A stretch of DNA of 64,000 nucleotides, taken from contig JAJIRX010000160.1 in assembly GCA_023853785.1 (NCBI GenBank), positions 62,001 to 126,000 of the forward strand. The letters are read 5' to 3'. Source of the stretch: Psilocybe azurescens (taxonomy: Eukaryota; Basidiomycota; Agaricomycetes; Agaricales; Agrocybaceae). The translations under genes and the position numbers were made by a program. Below the pieces are notes generated by a model. That model saw only the letters and a list, made by a program, of their open reading frames with translations. It was not told where the DNA came from and searched no databases. Shown in pieces: positions 36,229 through 52,054 of this stretch (position 1 is its first letter; the number at the start of each line of letters is the position of its first letter).

Positions 36229-39007
<2,779 letters not shown>

Positions 39008-39258
39008 TCATTTTACCCACTGTTCCCACTGTATATCAATTTGTTTTTTCACTGCGCAGGATAACAGAAATCATGGAGGCGCATATTTCCGCATGTATCA
39101 TAGATGTTGTTTGATATTTCTCACTTATATATTTTATACTGTTTTGATGTTTTCTTCACTTAGTGTTCACCAGTATTTATAAAGTTCATCTGATACCCTG
39201 AAAAATGAATTAATGCTCTACGATATAATATAGTACAAATATGTTAGTCGGGTAAAAA

Positions 39259-42100
39259 TCACTCTCGTGAAGCGTGCTCCCAACTGCCATCAGCGCTCCC
39301 TATTGGACTCGTCACTTCGGGTGAGGGTGCATCTCGTGCTTTCGCTCGAGTCTCATATTCATGGTTGCTAGGTTCATCGTGGTATATTGGAGTTGGGCCT
39401 GCCGCCGTGGGCGGATCGTCATCGTCTAGGAATCCAGAATGGAATCCGATTCCGGCGCCACGTGCCAGAGGCTGCCTAAGTGCCGTAGTCTCGTCATCGT
39501 CGTCGTCCGAAACCTCTCCAAAAGCATCGTACAGTTCCCTTGTGGTGCGGGGTCCTCCAGATATTGAGGTACCTAGGGCTGTCATTGAAACCTCATTGTC
39601 GTTATTCAACGCCGTGTATTGCGCTGCCTTTTGTGCCATCCTGCGTCTCCAAAAGAAGATGCCAACGCCAATTCCAAATAACGAAACGGCTCCAAGGGCT
39701 ACAAAAACCACTTCTGGCCAGTGACCAGAGATGACATATCTGAGAACCAGCCGAAGTCTGGTGTTCCGGATATGGTAGCAGGACTAGCTGTCGGCGAAGG
39801 TTGCGATTCAGCAGCCGATGAGAACGCAGGTTTCGAGTTTTCTCCTGTCGCTACTGCGTGGTCACTCGGAAGATTTGCTGTTGGCTTAGGATGTTGCCTA
39901 GTGGAAGTTGTTGTTGTGGGTGGAAGCACAATGATTGGTCTATGCGGCATTTCCACGGGAGGTAACACATCGGAGACTAGAGGAACTTCGTATTTGATGG
40001 CTTGCTTTGGGTCGATGGTAGACCCCACAGTATCATATTCCATCCCAAGAATGAACCGTTACTTTGTGGATTGTTCTGATCCTTGACCATTATAGTCCAG
40101 TCTCCGACTGGATTTTCGCCCTAATATAAAGTGAGCTAACGCAGTCCATAATATAGCCAAAGATATAAACTGACCAATGCTTGACGGACATAAACATCCA
40201 ACCAGGATACCCCGAAGAATCCCTGTCCGATGTGCGGCGTCCACCGAGTACACTCTTGATTCCGTTTGGACTAACAATCTCGACTTCGACTTCTCCTCGA
40301 GATGCGTGATCAATCCAAACTCTAACATTGATATGTTCGAGGGCCTCCAAATTGCTTTCTTCCATCATAGTTTTTGTGATCGTCATTTTACTCTCAAGGC
40401 CAGTCGGAGGAATAAATTCACCACCTCTGTATTCCTTGTCGTCACCAAAAGTCCCATTATTGAGCTGGATCGTCTTGGTTTCAAGCCAGGCTTGGGGTTT
40501 GACAAGCTTCCAAGTCTGGGCCGCTTTCACGTATCTGTATCCATCTAAAACGCCAAAACCATATTTATAGCTGTATTTTCGGCCATTAGCTATACCTTCC
40601 CAATCTGGATCGTCCTTGTTAATCACTTCGGCGGTCTCGACGCAAAGATGTTGAATATCTCGCCAAGTCAAGTCAGGTCTATTTAAAAATAAAATCAATG
40701 GAAGTGAGTGAAATGAGTGCGGCGCGACACACCGTGTTTCTAATGCCAATGCGAAGACCCCGACAGCATTAGGAGCAGCAGCAGATGTTCCGCCATGAGT
40801 TGTCGCACAAACATTCTTGCCTTTGTCGGTGGTTACCTAAACGAAATTTCAGCTAGCAGAGATGTAAATGTAGACAAATGGACCCACAATCTGATGATTA
40901 CTGCCAGAGCTATATGCAACAATCATGTTTGCAGCACAAGGTTCGGAATAGTAAGGGTGCAAACCCTTATAGTCGACAGCTGACACCGTCACAGAATATA
41001 TGCTGTTTGTATAACCATCGAAGTTGCACTGATCCCCATGGGCGGCACCATTCCCGCTGGCAAAAACGAATATTGAACCTTTGCCTCCCCGACCGTTGTT
41101 GATTCCATTTACGACTGCCTTCTGGATTAAGTAATTTGGACCTTCCATAGACATGCCATTATCGGGAGGGCCCCAACTGCAACTGTATATCGAGACGTTT
41201 TGGAACCCATAATTGAGGGCGGCTGCTTCGTCAACGTCTGAAATGGGGCCAGAAAGAATGCGAACGCCAGCAACCTTAGAATCGTAGGCTATACCCACAC
41301 CACATACATTATTTTTCTCAGCAGCAATTTGGCCTGCGCAACGTGTACCATGATGGTCATCGTAGTTTTTGGGAGTTGGTAATTTTTGATGATCGTTGAA
41401 GTCATATGAGTTTTCTGCATCCTGCGAGACAATTCAAGATGAAGAAGAGAACCTGAAGTTGTAGAGAACGTACGAAATTGGAGGATAGATCTTCACTCTC
41501 GTAATCCAAACCATCATCTACTAAAGATGAGATGACACCTTTGCCAGTAAGTCCCATATCCCATACACCCGTGACGTTCATCATATGCTCTGGATATTCT
41601 TCGTTCACAAGGTGCCATTGCTTGTCAAACATCGGGTCTTCAATTCCAAAGCGTGCGGCTACAGCTTTCGAAGAAGTAGTAGAAGAAGGAAGTATCGGAG
41701 GGGGTGCGCGTTTAATTCGTCGACGGAGAGTTTGTAGAGATAGATAATCCACGGAAGAGACTACTCGTCGGGCCAACTGGGTTTCTTCTGAGCGTATGCT
41801 CAAAGACGAGTGTGCTTGCCTCTTGAAGGCCTCAAAAGTTGAAAGAACTGGGTCAGATGCATCCCTGGAGGTGATATCTAGATTCTTGAGCTGTTTGACT
41901 ACCCAGTGATCTTGAAGCTCGCCGGCTTGTTCAACCAATTCGACATCCAAAGTTCGGACCACATCGTCCAGCGATGCCCCTGAAGAGATTGATGGGTTGT
42001 GACGCAGAACATAATAGTTGTGGGTATCGTATGTACGCTTTGTGGGCGTAGCACTGATACCCAACAAGAGAAAGGATATGAAGGCCCACGCGGCGACCAT
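39259..42100 (-). CDS. KEX2: Kexin, Golgi prohormone-processing protease
   Basis: Subtilisin-like protease that cuts secreted precursors after dibasic sites in the late Golgi. Exons 42100-41474, 41421-40888, 40836-40733, 40678-40175 and 40120-39259, about 877 residues. An N-terminal signal peptide (AFISFLLLG core) is followed by a propeptide ending at basic residues (RRRIKR). Catalytic Asp in ISSLVDDGLDY, His in DDHHGTRCAGQIAA, oxyanion Asn in SWGPPDNG, Ser in THGGTSAAAP. A P/homoB domain follows, then a Ser/Thr-rich stalk, one transmembrane segment (LGAVSLFGIGVGIFFW) and an acidic cytosolic tail. Frame breaks: C3 at 40119-40121 beside the acceptor, C4 40023-40026 and A5 39703-39707, each one base short. 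Confidence 0.93.
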
Positions 42101-42731
42101 CCTTGCCAATGGGTAGTGGATTGAAGGAGGGGTCGAAAATATTACCCACCGTCTAAGTCCCGACATTTCCCAATGCAGAAATTGTTTCCCTCGTACGCAG
42201 CAGCCTGACTGTTTGCCCGAGAACAACACATCCCTCCACCAGCTCCGAGTCCATCAAGCTTAATTTTCGATTCTAAGTCTCATGAAGGCTGCCTAGTTGG
42301 TGTTGCCTACCAGCGTCGAACGAAATTTTTCTGGAATTCTCTGGAGTCCCGGTTCAACTTGTCAAGACAAGACTTCAGTTCTCCCGGTTCATAATTGTAA
42401 TGGTATCGCAGCTACTTCCATGTTGAATTATTATTCAGGAGATGTCATGGGATAAGATTTGATCTGGCAACAGTGCTCGCTTATTGCTGGCTTGGTCTTC
42501 CATAGTTTTGCAATATTTTCTGTTATGTATGCCACTCATGTCCATATCTATCTGTGTGTATGGCTCCGGTAAAATATCAATCTTCCATCGATCGCGACCG
42601 TTTCCTCTCTGCCACTTACTCCCTACTCCCAACATATCCCATTATTGATGCGCAATATGGTTTTTGACATTGTGCATATATTTTATCTTAATTCCACCTT
42701 TTAGTAGTACTCTTTCTTCCTCTTGATCGTT
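42101..42731. promoter_or_regulatory. Divergent intergenic region, KEX2 / DUF6699 gene
   Basis: 631 bp between two divergent start codons, with no protein-like open frame and no recognised motif. Confidence 0.4.
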
Positions 42732-43657
42732 ATGGCTGGCAAGTACCATCCCTCTCAGAGTTATTTCCTTCAACTAACCCAGAATTCCACAGATCTACCC
42801 GGATTCCAGCCCTATTACCATCCATATACCCCTCGTGAGGTTCTCTATCCATATGAAGATCTTCCGCCAGGCATCCCCCCGGGTCGTATTACTTCTGTTA
42901 CAGAGAATGGCATGCGAATACTGAAACCGTTTCACGACGACAGTAGAACGTTTTGCATTCCAGCACGAAACCCTCCCCCCTCCGAATGCATGGCAAATGA
43001 CACCTACAGCCTGGCCGACACTAGGACCAGAGAGTATTCCGCGCCATCCATATACACCACACATGTGGTACCAACCTCCTCCGCCTCCTCCGCCTGTACC
43101 AACACTGGAACTCAATGCGCAATTGTCGATAAACTATGAGAACCCGGCAAGTCCTTGGATCTTCTGGGACATCATCCACCCTCCAGAAATATATGCGCGC
43201 CTCTACGATCGCCCTTTCTTGCATCGAGTGGCGCCTGATTTTAAAGAGCCCGCATTTACCACTTGCATCAGGAAGGTCAGGGTGGTTTCTGCTCACCCTG
43301 TCCTCTTATACTGGATAAATCGCTGGGGTATTTTGTCGATCAAGTCAGAAAACATGACCATCGCTGACGTCTTGAACGGAATTTACAAATACTTGCGCGA
43401 GCTTTTAACTCCAGACGATATCTTCCGTATCAATTCGGTACCTGGCAACCAAAAATCTTTTGCATTACGCTCTCAACCAACGCGCTAAGGACAGCGCTGA
43501 AGTAGAAGCGGTAGTTATCGCACAAGGGTATCGGCGCGTTGACGTGCTGGGGGACATAGGCGATTCCAAGGTTTACATATACAATTTCCGCCAGAAGGAT
43601 CATGGCAATTGTGTCTTTTTTTGCTTCCTGGACCAGTACCTCCATGACCATTGTTGA
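42732..43657 (+). CDS. DUF6699-like protein
   Basis: Probably a single-exon gene encoding about 307 residues. The N-terminal half is Pro/Tyr-rich and likely disordered, with a run of seven prolines. The C-terminal half (LNAQLSINYENPASPWIFWD... to MTIADVLNGIYKYLRE... RRVDVLGD) resembles DUF6699, a domain expanded in basidiomycetes with no known function. Two frame changes are required, both of the kind that remove a base: C6 at 42975-42980 should be C5 (or C8), and A5 at 43451-43455 should be A4 (or A7). With these, the domain reads through to a stop at 43655. If the changes are real, it would be a broken gene. Confidence 0.65.
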
Positions 43658-44202
43658 ATATTGAACCCAATTGCTACCTGTCTCACCAAATTTTGCACTG
43701 TACATCGTTTTCTTCGCTTTCTTCGCTTTCAATCATACTCCTCGGCTCTCTTGCCGTTGTTCTTCGAAGCTTGCAACACCCCTATCATCTTCACATAGAC
43801 CTCAATCTGGTCTAATATTGCCAGTCCGAATGTCATAAAATATCAAGGAGTCCGCCACACTGTAATGTTTGGCATGTGCTATAATCAGGTTGGTGTCTCA
43901 AGGACCATATATGCCAGTACTTTGACCACGACACTGTAAATTAGTCTAATTTTCGTTGGCTCCCCCAAATTCTCTATCAAAGTCGATACTATCGTGCTTA
44001 ACTCTCTATTCTCTATTTTTCTATGTATGCTATTAATCCAAGATAAAACTTCGGTGTAAGTTATAGTTTGAAGGCCGGATCAGTAAGTACACATGACTTG
44101 ATACGCCATCGGAGTACGAGTAAACTTGGTGTCACCCAAATATCATCTTGAGGCTCGATATACCTTCGGGCATTACGATTATAACATCCGTTCCCTACTA
44201 TC
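43658..44202. other. Intergenic region upstream of NMT1
   Basis: 545 bp, AT-rich, with the 3' UTR of the DUF6699 gene and the NMT1 promoter. Nothing further recognised. Confidence 0.5.
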
Positions 44203-46246
44203 ATGTCCACTCCCTCCAAGCAAAAAGATAAGGCGCCTGAAATCATAGACGCCACTGGAGATCCGGAATACGAGGACGATCAGTCTGATTCCGATGTAGA
44301 AGTCCAAGAAGATACCAATGTTGTAGAAAGCTCGCTTGCGCCCTCGACATCCGCATCCCAAAAGAAAAAGAAGAAGAAGAAATCCAAGGCTAAGAAAGTG
44401 CTGGATATTTTGCGGGGGAAAGATGAGATTCCACAAGAAGTTGTTGAACAAGTGCTAGATCAAGTCAAGGCGGAAGGAGGAGCAGGGGCGGCGGATGCTA
44501 ATGTCGAGAACGTTCGGCAGGCTTTGCAACAAATGAAGATCATGGATGTGGCGAAAGGAAAGGCAGGCATCGGAGGCTTGAATAAAAAGGATTTGGGTGA
44601 ACACAAAGCACGTTGCTTCAATCATGTTTTCTCGTTACTTATGCTGATCTTTCTAAACTATTCATCCAGTTCTGGTCAACTCAGCCTGTGCCACAGCTAG
44701 GTAACGTGGCTGAAAGTCGACATGCTGGCTTTATACTTAAGTATACCCGAAATAGGAGAAGGTCCACCTGTAGAAGATGGCTATATTGAACCCTCAAAGC
44801 CACGCGAAGAAGTGCGTCAAGAACCATATCCACTTCCCAAAGATTTTGAATGGTCTGTCCTTGATATCAGTGATCCAGCTCAGGTATGGGGAGCAAATTA
44901 TCTTCTTCATAATCTTACTAACTGGGTGTAGAATAAAGAAGTCTATGATTTATTGTCGCTCAATTACATAGAAGACGATCAGGCGGCATTTAGATTCCAG
45001 TATACCGCCGAATTTTTGACATGGTCGGTCTGTTCTGCACAACATATGATGAACCTTCCAATAAGAAAACTACAGGGCTTTGACTCCTCCTGGATACCAT
45101 AAAGAATGGCACGTTGGAGTACGCGTTTCCTCAAATAAAAACTTGTCGCTTTTATCTCTGGTGTTCCTATCACGCTACGCGTCCGCAAACAGTGAGTCCG
45201 TTTGGCCATACCAATGCTGGCCTAATTGACAAATTCCTTTGCAGTGCAATCTTACTTTGCGAAATCAACTACCTTTGCGTGCACAAGAAATTGCGTTCGA
45301 AACGATTGGCTCCTGTGCTCATTAAAGAAGTGACGCGCCAATGCCATCTCAAAGGCGTTTTCCAGGCCATTTACACCGCAGGAATAGTTATCCCCACTCC
45401 GGTCTCCGTCTGCCGCTACTACCACCGATTATTGAATATCCCCAAACTTGTTGACACCCGTTTTTGCTACGTGCCCCGGCATATGACCCTCGCGCGCATG
45501 GTTCGCGTCAATAAGCTTTCAAGCTCTACAACTCTACCTGGGCTGAGAGAAATGAAAGAGGAAGATGTAGTGGTTGTTGCGGACCTCTATACCAAATATA
45601 TGAAACGATTCGACATGGCTCCTATCTTCGAAGTTGATGAAGTCAGGCATCAGTTCTTGAGCGGTATGGGTCGAGGGGATATTGGCAGTGCCGGAGCTGG
45701 TCGCAGGCAAGGTCAAGTGACGTGGTCATATGTCGTAGAGGTAGGTGTATTGGGACTTATGAGATTGCAACTTGCTGACAAGACTTTTTATAGGATCCTA
45801 ACACAAAAAAAGATCACGGACTTCTTTTCATTCTACTCTTTGCCATCAACTGTGATTGGCAACGTCAACAATCCAATCCTCGAAGCTGCGTATTTATTCT
45901 ATTACGCTTCGGAGACAGGGCTTCAAGGAGAAGGAGCAGAGCAGGACGAACGCTTGAAACAGCGTCTGTTATTATTGATTGGGGATGCCCTCATTATCGC
46001 AAACGAGGCCAAGTTTGATGTATTCAATGCGTTAACTTTGATGGACAACATGCCAATCCTCCAAGATCTCAAAGTACGTCTAAACACTGTTTTTTGAACG
46101 ATTACTTACTGCATCGTTTCTAGTTTGGACTAGGCGACGGGTTCTTGAATTTCTACCTTTACAACTGGCGGACTTTACCTCTTGCTGGTATGAACAGCGA
46201 AGGAGGCGTCGCTCCTGGGAGAGGCGTCGGCGTTGTAATGCTGTGA
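44203..46246 (+). CDS. NMT1: Glycylpeptide N-tetradecanoyltransferase
   Basis: Transfers myristate to N-terminal glycines. Exons 44203-44607, 44670-44700, 44756-44883, 44932-45023, 45076-45191, 45245-45740, 45794-46073 and 46124-46246, about 556 residues. The N-terminal extension is acidic with a lysine run (residues 53-65). Core motifs: FWSTQPVPQLGEGPP, TPPGYHKEWHVGVRVSSNK, EINYLCVHKKLRSKRLAPVL, and the conserved C-terminus FGLGDGFLNFYLYNW with final LPLAGMNS. The first intron begins GC (AAA/GCACGT) and ends CAG. Frame breaks: A5 at 45137-45141 needs one more base (SNKKLVAFISGVP); A7 at 45805-45811 has one too many. The gene converges on UFD1 with 85 bp between stops. Confidence 0.93.
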
Positions 46247-46331
46247 TTGTCTATATAGTCTGAATGTACATGTTTCGTATTCTGTGAAAAAGTAATCATA
46301 CAAGAGAGGTCAAATCCGCCCAAAACGATAA

Positions 46332-48030
46332 CTAATCACTGTCAATCATGATAACGTCGTCGTCGTCAACCCCCAATCCTCCGGGGTAGGGCTCCGTTCT
46401 ACTTTCTTGCTCCTTCGTTGAGGTGGCTGTGGAATTCTAGCACCGCCGACGCCCACAGGCCCCTTTGGAGAAACGGGCTTTCTACCTAGCGCTTGACCAG
46501 ATGACCCCCACGTATGCGTTGAAGCAGACTCTGCTTTTGCCTTTCCCTTGCTGTCATTGGATGCTGACGGCCTCGCATTCGATCGACCACTCAAAGTATT
46601 ACCTGAACCAGAGAAAGCAGGCGGCGACTGAAGAAAGCTGTAAGTTGTGCAATGCGGACCAGTGAATCGATGGCCCATACCTGGTGGACCGCCTCTGGAG
46701 AACCAGGGGCGGGTTCTGGGGGTATACGCCTGCACATTGAAGCCAAAGAAAAGTTGTCCAAAAGGTAGATTCAATGCAGCTGGGACTTTGACATCAGAGT
46801 CCAATGTATTGTTAGAGACGATTCGATGATTTCTACAAGGGAAGGGATGTATGTTTAGTTGGGCTGACTGTATATGATTTATAAAGCTCACTCAGTTCGA
46901 ATGATCTTGCTACCCGCCGGCACTTGTTCGGCTTTGCGATGGCTGATGCCCTTTCCCTTGGTCTTCCTGCCTCCGAGAGTTTCTCCCTTACCCTTGAAAC
47001 TTTCCCATTGATCGCCGTCCTTGCTAACATTTGTCACGCCTGTACTTGTGCCCGCAAATCCACCGCTCAAAGAAGACCCTGGTCGAGATGATCCAGGTGA
47101 TTGAGAGTCAAGATCGATCTTCAACTTCGAAGCCATGGTCGTTGGAGGCGCTGCTTTCGGTCTTTCTGGCTCTACGTATCCTACAGGAGGTGCGAAGTCA
47201 ACTTCAAGGTCGGTGTCGAGAACAGCGATTCCTTCTCCGCCTGGCTTTGTCTCCATAACTAGTAGCCCGAATACAATGGAGTTGTACGATATCTCAACGA
47301 TATCGCCCTGAGTTAGAGTTGTGAAGTTGCGCAAAGCGCTTTCAAGACTGCCTGCATTATCAGAAAACGGTCTCTCGCAATTTGAAAGCACACTTACACT
47401 GCTTTGGGATCAGAAATCTCGAGGAAATGTACTGATTGAGCCTGCAGCTTGACAAATTTGCCTTTAGGTAATTCTGTGCCAGTGATGCGAATCGGATCAC
47501 CCTCATTTAGCCGCAGAGTCTTCATCATCCAATATGGTAGATGAACGACGCCTTCCTCGGCAGTGAACTCCAGAACACCTGCATTAGTTGAAGCAGCTGG
47601 ATTTGCTGGATTCCGTAGTTTGAACATCCAAGGCGACTCGATTTCAAGATTGCTCAGGTTCGCTAGCGATGATTGTGGCATGATCACTATTGAGGGAATT
47701 GTAAGATTATTATAATACTTGATTCGAGCAGAGATGACGCGTACGTTTGCCTCCATAAGAAACATGCTCTCTTTCTCTTCCGGGAAGCATAGCCATACTA
47801 TATGCTTTGAGATATTCATCATAGGCTCTGGGATTTGCATGTCTTGGAGGTCCGTATCCCGCAGGAAAGCCGCTACATCCAAGGAAGATCAGGTACTGAA
47901 ACTGCATATGACGCGTCGCACATACCCGACCATCTGACCAAGAATACCTCCGGGACCATTAGGATTTCCAAACTAGAGAGAGATTTAGAGTCATGCAGAC
48001 AAGTGTATGAGTATGCCTCACAAAAGCCAT
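46332..48030 (-). CDS. UFD1: Ubiquitin fusion degradation protein UFD1
   Basis: Cofactor, with NPL4, of the CDC48/p97 segregase in ERAD and other ubiquitin pathways. Exons 48030-48022 (nine bases, ATGGCTTTT), 47972-47926, 47872-47745, 47686-47398, 47347-46892 and 46832-46332, about 476 residues. The UFD1 double-psi barrel domain is plain: YDEYLKAYSMAMLPGRERE, VSYGGK, MPQSSLANLSNLEIESPWMF, GVVHLPYWMMKTLRL, VKLQAQSVHFLEISDP and FTTLTQGDIVEISYNS. The C-terminal half is Pro/Ser/Lys-rich. The end is frame-shifted: one more base in the C5 run at 46370-46374 gives EDWGVDDDDVIMIDSD. A possible intron at 46680-46637 would break the frame and is not used. Confidence 0.9.
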
Positions 48031-48212
48031 TTGTTGTAAGGCTACAAAGAAACTACAGAATGTGGTGGTTGAAGGAGAGAGTCAATCAATGGCTTACCAG
48101 ATCTGGGCAGATAAGTACGTATCAGTCACACGTGTCACGAGATTACCCATTTTGAAGGACGCGTTTCTGAGTCTGTCGACTCTGCCTTCAAACACCAGTT
48201 TCTTATCTTACC
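48031..48212. promoter_or_regulatory. Divergent promoter, UFD1 / CCT4
   Basis: 182 bp between start codons of two protein-quality-control genes. No heat-shock element was recognised by eye. Confidence 0.45.
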
Positions 48213-50260
48213 ATGCCTTCAAATCAACCTTCTCAAAGCCAGCAGGGCGTCACCAAAGTTCTGTCAGGAGCTAATGCCTCTTTCAAGGATAAAGTGGGTT
48301 CTTCCTTACAATAGCGATCGGCATCTAAACGCGTTTTGAAAACAGGGCAAACCAATGGAACTGCGGCTGTCCAACATGGTTGCGGCAAAAGGTTCGTATT
48401 CTCGTTAAAATTTATAAGCTTTATCTCATTAGCGCGTACAGCAATCAGTGATGCAGTCCGAACATCGTTGGGACCTAGGGGAATGGACAAGATGGTGGCG
48501 TATTCCATATATTATTGCTTCCTTTTAAAATACTCAGTGCACTATTTACTGGCAGATCCAAACATCCAAGGGAGAGGTCATTGTTACAAACGATGGTGCT
48601 ACAATTCTGAAAAGCATCCAAGCTTTACATCCTGCTGCAAAAATGGTGAATCGATTTTCATGATCTACTGAATGCATCTGAATGTTCCAAACTTTTGATC
48701 CAGTTGGTTGACCTCTCTGCCGCGCAAGATATCGAAGCAGGAGATGGAACAACCTCTGTCGTAGTCTTAGCTGGAAGCTTGCTGGGTGCAGCAGAAAAGA
48801 TGTTGCAGAAGGGCATCCACCCCACTATCGTGGCCGAATCGTTCCTCCGTGCTTCAGCCAAGGCTGTAGAATACTTGACCGAAATGTCAACGCCTATCGA
48901 TCTTAACGACAAGTCTAGCCTTCTACGAGCCGCTAGCACCTCTTTGAATTCAAAGGTATATTTAATTGTCACTTTCATGGTTTAACACCGTGTTAACCGT
49001 GCTGAAATAGATTGTTTCACAATACTCGTCGACATTGGCACCTATTGCTGTAGCAGCTGTATCACGACTAGTCACTCCAACATCGTCAAACGTCGACCTT
49101 AGGGATATCCGCGTTGTGAAGAAAATCGGAGGAACCATCGAAGACACAGAACTGGTGGAAGGTGTTGTCCTCAACCAAAATGTTGTCGTAGCCGCTGGAG
49201 GCCCGACACGCATGGAAAAGGCTAAAATCGCTATCATTCAATTCCAACTGAGCGCCCCTAAACCGGACGTAGGTTATAACCCAGGCTTCTTCTGAACGAT
49301 ATATTTACTGTTTTCACAGATGGATAATACTGTCGTCATCAACGATTACCGTCTTATGGACAAGGTATTAAAAGAAGGGCGCCAATATATCCTCAATCTG
49401 TGCAAAAGATCAAAAAGGCCAATTGCAATGTCCTTCTGATTCAAAAATCTATCCTTCGAGACGCAGTCGATGATTTGTCACTTAACTACCTCAAGCGTTT
49501 GAACATCCTTGTCGTCAAAGATGTAGAACGTGACGAGATCGAATTCCTTTCAAAAAGCTTGGGATGCAAGCCCATCTCCGATATAGAGGCCTTCACCGAA
49601 GACAAATTGGGATATGCCGATTTGGTAGAAGAGACTGGGGACTCGGGAGTTAAAGTTGTGCGCATCACTGGCATCAAGAATCGAGGACGAACTGTTAGCA
49701 TTCTGGCTACGGGAAGCAACAACCTTGTTGTTGACGAGTGCGAACGCAGCTTGCACGACGCTTTGTGTGTCGTCCGATGTTTGGTAAAAAAGAGGTAAGG
49801 CCAATATATTGGTCATTTTCACATTTGGTTGACATGCATATCAGGGCTCTCATTGGTGGAGGCGGCGCCCCAGAAATTCACGTTTCTCGCCTTCTTTCGC
49901 AATATGCGCAATCGCTGAAAGGCATGGAGGCATATTGTTTCCAGGCCTATGCCGATGCACTTGAAGTCATCCCTACGACACTGGCTGAAAATGCCGGCTT
50001 GAACCCCATTGCCATTGTGACAGAGTTACGCAATCGCCATGCTTTGGGAGAAAGGAATGCCGGAATCAACGTTCGCAAGGTAGACCTCTTATCAATTGAC
50101 AATTTGACGCTATGCTGACGGCCAAAACCAGGGCTTGATCTCCAACATCTTGGAAGAGGACGTCGTACAGCCTTTGTTGGTCACTACAAGCGCTGTCGAA
50201 CTTTCTACAGAAACTGTGTGCCTACTGTTGAAAATTGACGATTATGTGCAAGCACGATAA
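48213..50260 (+). CDS. CCT4: T-complex protein 1 subunit delta
   Basis: Subunit of the cytosolic chaperonin CCT/TRiC that folds actin and tubulin. Exons 48213-48293, 48346-48391, 48433-48494, 48556-48645, 48704-48955, 49011-49268, 49320-49794, 49845-50079 and 50132-50260, about 542 residues. Chaperonin motifs: [57 protein letters not shown] and the late [16 protein letters not shown]. The delta-type stretch [18 protein letters not shown] is present. At 49404-49407 one more A restores [13 protein letters not shown]. All other joins keep frame. Confidence 0.95.
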
Positions 50261-50512
50261 TCGCTCGGCTTATACTATTGTAGAACATTATGTCTCTGGT
50301 CGATAGCATTCCCCCACCCTACCAATGAAAATGAAAAATGAAAATGAAATGATCAAAGTTAATCTAGATGCACTCAAACCCACATTCAGAACTTGCTTGT
50401 TGCCTTCCAGTTTGAAGTAGTTATGATACATAATGAGTACTATAATTTTATCTATGTTATTGCAAAAGAATGGAGGAGAGGTTGTGTGTTTAACACGCTT
50501 AGATGTCACAGA

Positions 50513-52054
50513 TTAATAATGGTTGCCCGCTCTTGAGGGAGGTAGTTTGTCAATGTATTGTGCAGTCATATCAAATAACGTCCATAACAGGCCATGGGTT
50601 GTGATACTTCGAAGAGCGCTCACTCCAAGCCCTCGGTATATTCTGGCAATACCGGAAAGAATTGGTTTAGGTGAATTAGGATCAGGCCCTGACGGAAGAA
50701 ATTGGAGATTATCGAGTATAACCATTCTGTCCAATGGCTCACCTCGAACAAGGCGGTACAACGTTTCCCATGGTCCACGATAACGCTCTCCGGCTAGTGC
50801 TCGTTGCTGAACTTTTGTCTTTACACTGAAAGAAAAGGAGAGTCAATAATGGTATACAAGAATAGAAAATAGGGGCTTACACGTCAAGTGGATATATCAA
50901 GGCCCATGAAGTAACCTATGAGCATTCTTTATTTAAAACTCCTAGATTTCCACATAGATATCTAATACATACCCCAGATAACGAGCCGCAGACGAAAGGA
51001 ACCAAAGAAGGATGAATGGGTAGCCATGAAGGTGTCGGCCCTTGTTCTCCCGATCTTTGTCTTCCAAGAAGATGGCGCATCCCATCGTACTCAAGAAAGT
51101 ATAACGCGGTCCCCGCTGTATCCCGCACTATGAGAAAGATAAGTAAGATACCTCCATTAATTAGACTTTCGTTTAACGTACCAAAATGAAGTCGAAAGCC
51201 CGTGTACAAGCCCGCGAAGCCGTTATTTCTGTAGATTTCCTTGACTGCTTCGATGGTTCCAGGGGGTTTAGCCATTGTGATACCTTTGCTAGCCGCGATC
51301 GTATATTCCAATTGTCTACGGACCTTGAGATAAAATGAGCCATATCCAAGGTAACTATATCTGCAAACCAACTTTGACAAGCTCGAAAGCTTGTGGTTAC
51401 ATAGGATTAATCAATTCAAAGCTCTCCCTTTGCAATAGATACCAAGACGTACGAGCACTTCCAAAAGATATGAGTGCACCCGACATTGCTCCACTTACTC
51501 CTCCCGTTAGCGAGACATCAATGATGCTGTCGCGACAGAGGATGTTGTTATTGAGGAAATTCTCTTTGGTACGCGAATAGATGGTAAAGCTTGCAGCTCC
51601 TGTACACCAGTTACACCCTTCAATCGACAGAGAGTAAGTATGTGTACTCACGGACAAAAGATATCGTCATTAATGGGATCCACAAGCCTCGATAGAATCC
51701 CATTATTCCTTCTTCACGATACACCAACGCAGCAAGCCTGGGGACTGTTATCCTCGTTTTTGTTGTCTGCAACCTAGACTTGATAGAATCCAGCTATGGT
51801 ACAATGCTTTTCAGTTTGCATAATTTCAAGAGTCCAGTGTGTACTAACTGGATATCCAGCGAACGTTGATACATAGCTGGCTGAAAGTGCGCATACGACC
51901 GCCTTGTTTCCTGTAATCGCTCGGATGATGACGTATATCGAACGGGAATGGGACGTAAGTACATACGTCGCAAGAAGTCATTGAATTTGTCTGGGTCATA
52001 CGCAGGATTAGGTGTCCTAAAGTCCACATGTAGATTTTCTCTGGCTAAATGCAT
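50513..52054 (-). CDS. Mitochondrial carrier family protein (SLC25)
   Basis: Six-helix inner-membrane carrier. Nine exons: 52054-51967, 51910-51849, 51793-51652, 51599-51453, 51389-51373, 51323-51182, 51127-50973, 50915-50881 and 50825-50513; 366 residues, all in frame without corrections. The three Px[DE]xx[KR] signatures are visible: GYPLDSIKSRLQ (split across an intron), PFELVKVRRQLEY (its PFELVK on a 17-nt exon) and IYPLDVVKTKVQQ. GFYRGLWIPL and GLYTGFRLHF are the matching matrix-helix elements. The final part TAQYIDKLPP is short. Substrate cannot be named from what I see; it does not look like a standard ADP/ATP or phosphate carrier. The start could lie in a further upstream exon. Confidence 0.85.

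Noticed and set aside
46637..46680. Apparent 44-bp intron (GTATGG...ACAG) in the UFD1 gene
   Set aside because: Removing it shifts the frame away from the conserved C-terminus, while reading through keeps the whole CDS in frame.
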